A stretch of 30,483 nt of DNA from Acidobacteriota bacterium. GTDB taxonomy: Bacteria; Acidobacteriota; Terriglobia; Bryobacterales; Bryobacteraceae. Of the stretch, positions 17,403 through 24,674 are shown one piece after another. The DNA lies in the NCBI GenBank assembly GCA_023436715.1, contig JAEZIJ010000018.1, forward strand, positions 1 through 30,483, in the 5' to 3' direction. Made by a program: the position numbers and the translations under genes. Position 1 is the stretch's first letter. Every line of letters starts with the position of its first letter. The notes below the pieces were generated by a model that saw only the letters and a program-made list of their open reading frames with translations, did not search any database and had not been told where the DNA came from.

Positions 17403-18409
17403 GGCCCGGGAACCAAACGCACCGGAGGCCCGGGGCGAAACGCCTCGGAATGAACTACTGTCAGCTTGCCCGGCAGTTCGGCTGCCGCGTCGTCAACGGT
17501 CCGCTTCAGCAGATCCGGCGCGGCGACGGCGCGCAGGTTCAGCACCAGTTCGTGTCGCCGGGTAGCGGACGCGGTCAAATCCCCGTCCACGTCCGGTTCC
17601 GCGCCGTTGCGGCAGAGTGCCGCTTTGATGTACCCGGTTTCAGCTTGGTTGAACAGCTTCAGATGCGCGATCACCGCGCCCGCCTGCGTCAGGCCGGCGT
17701 CCAAGGTTTCCAGCAGCGGACCAACCACCGCGGCCGGGGTCGTGGCCTCACGCAGATCCAACCTCGCCTGCCAGTTGAGCCAGCCCAGCGCGGCCTCCGC
17801 TTGGGCGTACCGGCTGTAGTCGATCGAGAGCGCGTGCGCGCCTGCTTCCTGTTCCGCGGAAAGCACTTCGGCGAGCCACCCCTCCACACCGTCGCCCGTT
17901 CGCGCGCTGAGGCGGTGGTGGACGTCGATGCCGGGGGCCTCTCCATCCAGGTCGGCCTTCGTCGAACAGACAATGTCGGCTTCCGCAATCTGGTTTTGGA
18001 AAAGATAGGCGACGTCGGGGTCGGCCAACTCGCGCGCCCGCTCGGGGTCCACCAGCACCGTAAGCGGCGCGACGCGAAAACGCCCGCCGAGCAGCTTCCG
18101 CATCATCGACGCCAGGCCGATGCAGCTCCCCACCGGCTCGGCGAAGATCACGTCCGGCCCGAATTCCAGCAGCCGTTCGGCGGAGTGTAGGAATTCCGAG
18201 AACCGGCAGCAGAAGCAGCCGCCCGCGATTTCGGCTGCGCGCACGCCTTCGGCCGCGGCCATACGGGTATCGACGAGTTCAGCCCCCTGGTCATTCGTAA
18301 TCATCGCGACGCGCAGGCCCCGCTGATGGAGCATGGCAGCGGCTTTGAGCAGCAGGGTGGTCTTCCCGGCGCCGAGAAACCCGCCCACCATTACAATTAC
18401 CGGCGTCAT
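17396..18409 (-). CDS. COG0523 (CobW-like) GTPase, putative metallochaperone
   Basis: 337-aa P-loop GTPase of the G3E/COG0523 family. Walker A is GGFLGAGKT (9-17); the metal-binding motif is C65-F-C67-C68 in AGGCFCCRF; VIFAEPVGS corresponds to the E-x-x-G region; and the base-specificity motif is TKAD rather than NKxD. Relatives deliver zinc, cobalt or other metals to target enzymes at the cost of GTP. The C-terminal third lacks the His-rich stretch common in CobW proteins and diverges from the usual CobW_C domain. The start ATG at 18409 overlaps the stop of the metallopeptidase gene (ATGA), so it is the last gene of a three-gene operon. That context suggests metal supply linked to peptide import; the metal is unknown. 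Confidence 0.85.
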   Translation of the reverse strand: MTPVIVMVGGFLGAGKTTLLLKAAAMLHQRGLRVAMITNDQGAELVDTRMAAAEGVRAAEIAGGCFCCRFSEFLHSAERLLEFGPDVIFAEPVGSCIGLASMMRKLLGGRFRVAPLTVLVDPERARELADPDVAYLFQNQIAEADIVCSTKADLDGEAPGIDVHHRLSARTGDGVEGWLAEVLSAEQEAGAHALSIDYSRYAQAEAALGWLNWQARLDLREATTPAAVVGPLLETLDAGLTQAGAVIAHLKLFNQAETGYIKAALCRNGAEPDVDGDLTASATRRHELVLNLRAVAAPDLLKRTVDDAAAELPGKLTVVHSEAFRPGPPVRLVPGPY

Positions 18410-19707
18410 GCACAGCCCTTCAGCACGGATTCCACCGTCGTGATGTCAACCAGCCCGCGACACCCGTAGATCACCGGCAGCAGCTTGCTCGCCGGGTACT
18501 GCCGCCGCCATTCCGCCACGCGCTCCGTGCCGGCGCGGTAGGCGGGCAGGTACATCCTCCCCAGCAGCGGATGCCGGCCCCACGGCCCCGAGAGCTTCTC
18601 CGCCCGCTCTTCGGAAACCAGGAAGTCGCGGCGCAGCACGGCCGCCACCTCGGGTTGCGGTCGTCCCTCGTGCCAGGTCAGGTACGAAGACTGGTTTTTC
18701 GCGTCATCCTGAAGCAGCGCCAGCAGCAGGCCGATCTGCAAATCCTCGTCGGGTAGCTGCTCGATTTCCGTCACGCCGTAAGCGATAAGGATCGCGTTGT
18801 TGGCGATTCCCTCGGAAAGCGTCGCCCCGCGCGTGTTCATGGTCAGCACGGTGGATTCGAAGCCCGCCAGCCCGCGGTGGTACAGGTTTTGCAGGTACGC
18901 GAACGTGGTCACGTGCCCTGGCACAACCTCGTGGCTCACTAGTTGCTCGAACTCCGGCACCGAAATCTCTAGCGAGGCATTAATCTCGTAACTCGCCTCG
19001 TATTCCGGCGAGCCATCCGCCTTCCGCGCCCGCCCGAGATAATTCATCGAACCCGAAAACCACGCGTCTTTGATCGGCAGGAACGCGATGTTCGCGCGCG
19101 GCACCGCGTGCAGTTCCGGCGGAAGGTGGGGCAGCAGGTTCGCCTCGCTGAGCCGGTCGTACTTCGCGATGAACGCGTCGCCCAACGCCCGGACGGATGC
19201 CATCGGCGCCCGCCGCGGTTTCCTCCACGCATCCACTGAAGCGTAACCCGCGCGCTCCAGCAACTCGGCCACCCTCTCCCGTTTCGCTTCCGGATGCGAT
19301 GGCGAAGGCGACTGCCCGGTGGACGCCTGCACGCAACGCTCGTACGGAACCGGGTCGCCCTTGCCGAGCAGTTCCATCGCCAGGTCCCACATCACTTCGA
19401 AGCACTCAGCGAGCCCGCGCACGTAACTGTCTCGTGCGGAAGCCAGCCCCGCAATCGCTCCGCGCACGTCCACCGCGGCAAGATAGCGTTCGATCGCCTC
19501 TTTATCCGGCGACTTCGCCGAAACGCCACCGGATTCGCGCACGCGCGCCGCCGTGGGGTCGGTGTACGCCCGCGGCAAAGGCTCGTTCGAAAACCAGGAG
19601 TCTGCGATGAACCGGCCAGTGCCGGACGCGCACATCACATCGCCGCCCCACAAAGTATCGATACCCAGAACTGCGTTCCCAACGAGTTGGGCAAACGGTT
19701 CGCTCAT
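18406..19707 (-). CDS. DUF885-like zinc metallopeptidase candidate
   Basis: 433-aa protein without a signal peptide, hence probably cytoplasmic. It carries H259-E260-V-V-P-G-H265 in VSHEVVPGHVTTFAY, and a downstream Glu in LSEGIANNA (E299). This HExxPGH plus E arrangement resembles DUF885 proteins (HExxPGHH and EGWA), a family with a metallopeptidase-like zinc site. The N-terminal half is helical without other recognised motifs. ATG 19707 overlaps the stop of the transporter gene (ATGA) and is preferred over the upstream frame, which would lie inside that gene. In this operon it could hydrolyse imported peptides. A divergent non-peptidase role for the fold is possible. Confidence 0.75.
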   Translation of the reverse strand: MSEPFAQLVGNAVLGIDTLWGGDVMCASGTGRFIADSWFSNEPLPRAYTDPTAARVRESGGVSAKSPDKEAIERYLAAVDVRGAIAGLASARDSYVRGLAECFEVMWDLAMELLGKGDPVPYERCVQASTGQSPSPSHPEAKRERVAELLERAGYASVDAWRKPRRAPMASVRALGDAFIAKYDRLSEANLLPHLPPELHAVPRANIAFLPIKDAWFSGSMNYLGRARKADGSPEYEASYEINASLEISVPEFEQLVSHEVVPGHVTTFAYLQNLYHRGLAGFESTVLTMNTRGATLSEGIANNAILIAYGVTEIEQLPDEDLQIGLLLALLQDDAKNQSSYLTWHEGRPQPEVAAVLRRDFLVSEERAEKLSGPWGRHPLLGRMYLPAYRAGTERVAEWRRQYPASKLLPVIYGCRGLVDITTVESVLKGCA

Positions 19708-21710
19708 GACGGCTCCTTCTGCTCGCGCAACGATCCGAACCACACGTAGAGGCAAAGCCCGATGAACAGCGCCGCCGAGACGAGTTGCGACACGGGCTCA
19801 AAATCGTAGAAAGGCGTCTTGATGAGGCTTTCGGAATAGCCGGGCACGAGCCGCAGTGCCGCGCCGAACACACCGCCGAGCGCGCCGCCCGCCATCAGCC
19901 CCGAAGCGATGATCACCCCGCGCTCGCGCATGGTCGCCCCGCGGCGGCCACCCTGCTTCTCCGCGCGCTTCCCGAGGAAGTGCGAGAGGCATCCCCCGAC
20001 GAGCGCCGGTGTGTTCAACTCCAGCGGCAAATACATGCCGAGCGCGAAAACCAGCGCCGGCACTCCGAGCATTTCCAGCACGACCGCAATCATTCCGCCG
20101 GCCAGGAACAGGATGTAGGCAACCGGCTGGCGGCTCATGAAGCCCTCGACGAGCGCTTTCATGATCGAGGCCTGCGGCGCGGCCAGCACCGTGCGGGCGT
20201 CGCCGGGCGCCGCCTCCCCGAACTGAAACGCCTGCGCAAGTAGCACGATCGTGAGCCCGGAAGCGGCGGCGGCCGCGAGCACGCCGATGAACTTCACCTT
20301 CTCCTGAGCGGCGGGCGTTGAGCCCAGCCAGTAGCCGGCCTTGAGATCCGTTACCGTCTGCCCGGATACCGCCAGCGCCGTGCACACCATCCCAGCGATC
20401 GCCATCACGAAGAACATGCCGGCCGTCCCGGAAAGGCCGAAACGCAGCAGCACAACGGCCGAGATGATGATCGTCAGCATGGTCATGCCGGACACCGGGT
20501 TCCGCGCCGTGGTTGCGATCGCGTTCGCCGCCACGGAAGCGAAGAAGAACGAGAACAGTAGCGTCAGAAACACGCCCGCGGCCAGAACGGTGACCGAGGG
20601 CGAGAGTCGGCCCAGGAAAATGGCCACGCCCACCGCGCTCACCACGCATCCGGCCAGGATCGACATCATCGATATGTCGCGGTCCGTCCGTTCCAGGCCC
20701 GCACCCCCACCTTGCCGGAACGTGCGCGCGGCAATCGCGAACGAACCGGCCACGATGCGGAGCGACTTGATGATTCCGAAAATGCCCGCCGTAGCGATGG
20801 CTCCCACGCCGATGAACCGTACATAGCCGCGAAAAATCGCCGCCGCGTTCATCTGCGAAATCGGAGTGGTGGCGGGGTACACGGCTTCCGGAAGCTGGCT
20901 GCCAATCATCCAGATGAGCGGCACCAGCACGAAGTTCGACAGAATGCCGCCGGCGCAGAGGATCATGGAGGAGCGCAGCCCCATCACGTATCCCAAACCG
21001 AGGATGAACGCGATGGCGTCGAAGCTGAAGGCGATACGCGCGCGCTCGGCGAGCGTCCGCATCGCCGGGACGAACTGGAAATCGAGGTACTCCTTCCAGA
21101 CCTGGAACGTCGTTACGAAGAAGTCGTAGACGCCGGAGATGGCCGTCGCCTGAAGCAGCAGCCTGGCCTGCGAGCCGCCTTTTTCGCCCGTCACCAGCAC
21201 TTCCGCGATGGCCGTCGCTTCGGGATACGGCAACTGCCCGTGCATATCGCGCACGAAATAGCGCCGCAGCGGAATCAGGAAGAGCACGCCCAGGCAGCCG
21301 CCGGCGAGGCAAATAAAGATGGTCTGAACCGGATGCGGATCGAGCTTCAGGATGTAGAGCGCCGGCAGCGTGAAGATGGCCCCCGCGACAACCGAGCCCG
21401 CTACACCTCCGATCGCCGTGATGATCACGTTCTCGAGCAGGCTGGAACGCCGCCGGTAAACCCGAGCCAGACCGATCGCGAGGATCGAGATCGGAATTGC
21501 CGCCTCCATCACCTGCCCGACCTTCAGGCCGGAGTACGCGGAAGCCACGCTGAACACCACGCACAAGAACACGCCCCAGAGCACGGAGCGCCACGTAAGC
21601 TCCGGTAGCGATGCGCTCGCGGGAACCAGGGGCTGGTAGGCCTGCCCGGGCGCGAGCGGCTTGTATGCGTTCTCGGGAAGGGATTTGATTGCCTCGGCCG
21701 GTTGGGCCAT
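19704..21710 (-). CDS. OPT family oligopeptide/metal-chelate transporter
   Basis: 668-aa inner-membrane protein with about 14-16 transmembrane segments. Members of the OPT family import oligopeptides or metal-chelate complexes such as iron-siderophore or metal-nicotianamine, driven by protons. Family features include SAYSGLKVGQVMEAAIPISILAIGL near the N-terminus, PYPEATAIAEVLVTGEKGG (the conserved PxxEA segment) and the C-terminal LPLELNTPALVGGCLSHFLGK region. ATG 21710 is preferred (GGAG 10 bases upstream) over GTG 21719. It heads a three-gene operon with the HExxPGH protein and the COG0523 GTPase, all with ATGA overlaps. Whether peptides or metal complexes are carried cannot be read from the sequence. 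Confidence 0.9.
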   Translation of the reverse strand: MAQPAEAIKSLPENAYKPLAPGQAYQPLVPASASLPELTWRSVLWGVFLCVVFSVASAYSGLKVGQVMEAAIPISILAIGLARVYRRRSSLLENVIITAIGGVAGSVVAGAIFTLPALYILKLDPHPVQTIFICLAGGCLGVLFLIPLRRYFVRDMHGQLPYPEATAIAEVLVTGEKGGSQARLLLQATAISGVYDFFVTTFQVWKEYLDFQFVPAMRTLAERARIAFSFDAIAFILGLGYVMGLRSSMILCAGGILSNFVLVPLIWMIGSQLPEAVYPATTPISQMNAAAIFRGYVRFIGVGAIATAGIFGIIKSLRIVAGSFAIAARTFRQGGGAGLERTDRDISMMSILAGCVVSAVGVAIFLGRLSPSVTVLAAGVFLTLLFSFFFASVAANAIATTARNPVSGMTMLTIIISAVVLLRFGLSGTAGMFFVMAIAGMVCTALAVSGQTVTDLKAGYWLGSTPAAQEKVKFIGVLAAAAASGLTIVLLAQAFQFGEAAPGDARTVLAAPQASIMKALVEGFMSRQPVAYILFLAGGMIAVVLEMLGVPALVFALGMYLPLELNTPALVGGCLSHFLGKRAEKQGGRRGATMRERGVIIASGLMAGGALGGVFGAALRLVPGYSESLIKTPFYDFEPVSQLVSAALFIGLCLYVWFGSLREQKEPS

Positions 21711-21932
21711 AGTTGTCACTCCACCTTGGTCATAATACCGGAAAAGAACCGGGGGACACGCCTCGCTGGCGGCTTAGTAGTACACCTTCAGCCCCCGCGC
21801 TACTCGTCCATCCCCCCACCCGGTCACCGAGTCCTGAGCGTACCAGCCGCAAAGGGGCCTTTTGCCGGCCCCCCCTCTGGCATTAAGTGAATTTAATAGA
21901 GAATTGGCGGAATTTCCGATTGGTCGTAGCGC

Positions 21933-21938
21933 TATAAT
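21933..21938 (+). promoter_or_regulatory. Perfect -10 hexamer before the kinase-like gene
   Basis: TATAAT, ending 21 bases before the ATG at 21960, so the leader would be only about 15 bases. There is no good -35 at the right spacing. The region 21880-21935 is AT-richer than its surroundings, which supports a promoter. Confidence 0.4.
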
Positions 21939-21959
21939 TCTCTGGTTTCCACAACGTTG

Positions 21960-22664
21960 ATGCCTCAAAATGCGCTAGCCACTTCGGCCGGTACCGCTCC
22001 TGCCATCGCCGATCAGCCGGCCTACGAACCCGCTACGGTCCTCCGGCACATCGCTCACGAACTCCGCCAGCCGCTCAGCACCATCGAGTCGATCGCCTTT
22101 TATCTCGAGATGGTGCTCCCGCGCACGGATGCCAAAGCAAGAAAACAGCTCGGAAAGCTGCAGCAGGAAGTGCACCAGGTGAGTTGGATTCTCTCCGACG
22201 CGATCCACTTCCTCGGCGCCGCCCCGCTGCACCCGCAGTTGCTGGATCTCACCGAGGTGGTCTCAAGGTGCCTGTCCGATTGGACTTCCCGGCAGGTCAC
22301 GAGCGTTTACCTACGGCTCGAAGATCAGCTTCCGCTGGTGCGGCTGGATCTCGAGCAGATCCAGCATCTGCTGCGCAACGTCATCGCATTCTTCAGCCGG
22401 ATTTCGGCCCCCGAGAACCCGATCACGGTTCGCACGTACGCCCAGCCGGCCGAGGTGACTCTCGAGATCTCGTCGAACGCTCCCGATTGCACCGATAGCG
22501 ACTTGCTGCCGTTCTTCGATCCCTTCGATTCCCGCCTGCCTGCCGGTTCCGGACTCGGGCTGGCCAGTGTGCGCCGCATCGCCGAAGCCCACGGCGCACG
22601 AATCGCGGTGGCCTCCCCCGTTGAGGGCAAGGTCACCCTTACCATCGAATTCCCGGCCGCTTAG
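21960..22664 (+). CDS. Soluble histidine-kinase-like protein with degenerate ATP site
   Basis: 234-aa protein without transmembrane or sensor domains. The dimerisation/phosphoacceptor part is clear: H33 in HIAHELRQPLSTIESIAFYLE. The HATPase-like part (about 120-233) keeps the G2 box GSGLGL and the F-box-like FFDPFDS. The N box reads LLRNVIAFF, where the second Asn-Ala pair is Phe-Phe, and the G1 region SSNAPDC lacks the DxGxG motif. By alignment in my head, ATP binding is therefore doubtful. It could be a phosphotransferase of the Spo0B/ChpT kind or a divergent kinase. No response regulator is adjacent. The start is ATG 21960, next to a TTG at 21957. Confidence 0.75.
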   Translation: MPQNALATSAGTAPAIADQPAYEPATVLRHIAHELRQPLSTIESIAFYLEMVLPRTDAKARKQLGKLQQEVHQVSWILSDAIHFLGAAPLHPQLLDLTEVVSRCLSDWTSRQVTSVYLRLEDQLPLVRLDLEQIQHLLRNVIAFFSRISAPENPITVRTYAQPAEVTLEISSNAPDCTDSDLLPFFDPFDSRLPAGSGLGLASVRRIAEAHGARIAVASPVEGKVTLTIEFPAA

Positions 22665-22708
22665 CCGAAGGCGTGTGCGCCTGCCCGGATCGAACTACAC
22701 TTGTACCC

Positions 22709-23668
22709 ATGGATGTTGCACTGATCGGATTCGGGAATGTTGGACGCGCGTTCGCACGGCTGCTGGAGGCGAAGCGCGCGGCATTCCCTTTCCGCATCTG
22801 CGGCATTCACACCGCCCGGCACGGCACCGCGGTTGACCGCCGCGGCCTGCCCGCGAATCCATCCTTCGGACCCGCGTGCCCGTCCGTTGAAGAGTTTCTC
22901 GACGCCGCAAAGGCCGAAGTCGCCATCGAGATCACCCCGCTCAACCCGGCCACGGGCGAACCCGCAATCTCGCACATCCGCGCTGCCTTTGCCCGCGGCA
23001 TGCACGTCATTACCGCGAACAAAGGGCCCATCGCCCATGCGTGGCACGTTCTCGACGCGGAAGCCCGTGCCGCGGGCGTCGCCTTCCGGTACGAATCCAC
23101 GGTGATGGACGGCGCGCCGGTCTACAACATGGCCCGCAACTGCCTGCCGGGCTGCGAGATTCTCGGCTTCACGGGGGTGCTGAACTCTACTACGAAAATC
23201 GTGGTCGAGGCTATGAGCAAGGGCCTCTCGATGGAGGACGGCATCCGCGAGGCACAGCGGATGGGAATCGCCGAGGCCGACGCGTCATACGATATCGACG
23301 GGTGGGACTCCGCCGCGAAGGCCTGCGCGCTCGCCAACGTCTTCATGGACGCCCGCGTCACGCCGCTCTCCGTGGAGCCGCGCGGCATCGGCCGCCTCAC
23401 CACCGGGCGCGTTCTGGAACTCGCCGCCAGTGGGAAAACGATCAGGGTGGTGAGCCGCGCCAAGCGGACGCCCCAGGGTGTCCGCCTCCGCGTTCGTTCC
23501 GAAGTGATAGAAAAGGCGGACCTGCTCGCCTCGGTTTCAGGCACTTCCAACCTGCTGCTGCTTCACACGGACCTGATGGGCACGGTGGGTACAGTATCGG
23601 TCAGCCCCGGTGTCGAGCAGACGGCATATGGCCTTTTCAGCGACCTCGTGGATATCGCACGGACCTGA
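22709..23668 (+). CDS. Homoserine dehydrogenase-like NAD(P)-dependent enzyme
   Basis: 319-aa oxidoreductase related to homoserine dehydrogenase, which reduces aspartate semialdehyde to homoserine on the way to threonine and methionine. The nucleotide-binding motif is GFGNVG (7-12), HVITANKGP corresponds to the conserved TANK segment, and the catalytic region is DIDGWDSAAKACALAN with D200 and K204 in place of the usual Asp/Lys pair. The substrate-site motif reads LNSTTKI where most enzymes have NGTxN. It is the short form, without an ACT domain. ATG 22709 is preferred because it opens directly into MDVALIGFGNVG; the frame is open from 22673. No other threonine or methionine genes are nearby, so a related substrate is possible. 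Confidence 0.82.
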   Translation: MDVALIGFGNVGRAFARLLEAKRAAFPFRICGIHTARHGTAVDRRGLPANPSFGPACPSVEEFLDAAKAEVAIEITPLNPATGEPAISHIRAAFARGMHVITANKGPIAHAWHVLDAEARAAGVAFRYESTVMDGAPVYNMARNCLPGCEILGFTGVLNSTTKIVVEAMSKGLSMEDGIREAQRMGIAEADASYDIDGWDSAAKACALANVFMDARVTPLSVEPRGIGRLTTGRVLELAASGKTIRVVSRAKRTPQGVRLRVRSEVIEKADLLASVSGTSNLLLLHTDLMGTVGTVSVSPGVEQTAYGLFSDLVDIART

Positions 23669-23675
23669 GGGCGAG

Positions 23676-24665
23676 CTAATTCCCAACCCTGATCTCGTCT
23701 ACCTGCAAGGCTGGGGTGTGTTCGCGAAAGGGCGAGTTGTTTGTGTTTACCGTCACTGTGAGTGAGCCGGAAGCGGAATAGAGCGATGAAATCGGGAAAG
23801 TGCCGTCGCACGAATTTTGCGCCCAGTTCGTGCGCCCGTTTACCTTCCGGCGGCAGCGGCTATCTCCGCTGAACGGATCCACAGCCGACGGATCCGCAAT
23901 ACACTCCCAGTCGTAATGTCCGGTCGCCGTGTCCACGACTTGCACTTTGAACTTGTGCTTCTTCGCGGGACCGTCCCAGAACACGTAGGCCGAATACACC
24001 TTCCTCGGGTCCCCCAAGTCGATGTCATCCGGCAGATTGATGCCCGCCGCACACTCTTGTACAACCGAACCGGGCGAGTTGTTGTCCGCGGCATGGCAGG
24101 AGAACGGCCCGCTGTTTTTGCAGTTGGCGTACCTTGAATAGTAAAAGCCGGCATAGGCAGGCGACGACCAGGAATAATCGCGCTGAAACCCATACTCTAT
24201 GGTGCCCATATAGCAATAGTTATCGCTGTAGAAAACTCCGGCGAGCGCGCCCGGGGCGGAAATCTCGGGATGCCAGGATCCGCGAAACGCCAGCCCACGT
24301 ATCCGGCTATTGCTGCCGGAGGGGCTCGTCGTAAAGATCGCGCCCACAGCAGGGCTTGTTATCTGACGAGGGCCGCTCATTTTGGCGCCGTTCTCGTACC
24401 AAAATGGGGGTGGAGTTCCGCCCAGCAGCTCCGGGGGCCGGTTGTTGTAGCACCCCAACTGGTCATTCATGCTCTCCCCGCGGGAAAACCTGCCCGGAAG
24501 GTACAAAGTATTCGAGTACTCTCCAAATACCTGTTTTGCGTCAGCTTGATACCCAAAGTGCCTGGGCATCGCGACGCGTGTCCACGCCGGCTCGCTTTGG
24601 CAGAGGGCCGCTTGTATGCCCGCGAGTAAGCATAGAGCGATGATGTGTAAGCTGCGATTTCCCAT
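23676..24665 (-). CDS. Secreted cysteine-rich protein of unknown function
   Basis: 329-aa protein with a signal peptide (MGNRSLHIIALCLLAGIQAA, about 1-22). The mature part is rich in Tyr, Trp, Gly, Ser and Asn and has eight cysteines, enough for four disulfides (NDQLGCYNN, SDNYCYMG, YANCKNSGPFSCHAAD, VVQECAAG, YDWECIAD, DSRCRRK, QNSCDGT). The second half looks like a beta-sandwich (KKHKFKVQVVDTATGHYDWEC, SGSLTVTVNTNNS, ALQVDEIRVGN), as in carbohydrate-binding or lectin-like proteins. No lipobox and no catalytic motif were seen. It starts 9 bases after the stop of the methyltransferase fusion and is probably cotranslated with it. Composition is less GC-rich than the neighbours, suggesting acquired DNA. 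I do not recognise a family. Confidence 0.7.
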   Translation of the reverse strand: MGNRSLHIIALCLLAGIQAALCQSEPAWTRVAMPRHFGYQADAKQVFGEYSNTLYLPGRFSRGESMNDQLGCYNNRPPELLGGTPPPFWYENGAKMSGPRQITSPAVGAIFTTSPSGSNSRIRGLAFRGSWHPEISAPGALAGVFYSDNYCYMGTIEYGFQRDYSWSSPAYAGFYYSRYANCKNSGPFSCHAADNNSPGSVVQECAAGINLPDDIDLGDPRKVYSAYVFWDGPAKKHKFKVQVVDTATGHYDWECIADPSAVDPFSGDSRCRRKVNGRTNWAQNSCDGTFPISSLYSASGSLTVTVNTNNSPFREHTPALQVDEIRVGN

Positions 24666-24674
24666 GAGAAACAC

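Noticed and set aside
20712..21608. 298-codon plus-strand frame opposite the OPT transporter
   Set aside because: Rich in Arg, Asp and His with no domain; a typical shadow of a hydrophobic membrane protein gene.
21905..21925. Sigma-54-like site before the kinase-like gene
   Set aside because: TTGGCGG resembles the -24 element, but no GC pair stands at the -12 position; the TATAAT downstream explains the region better.
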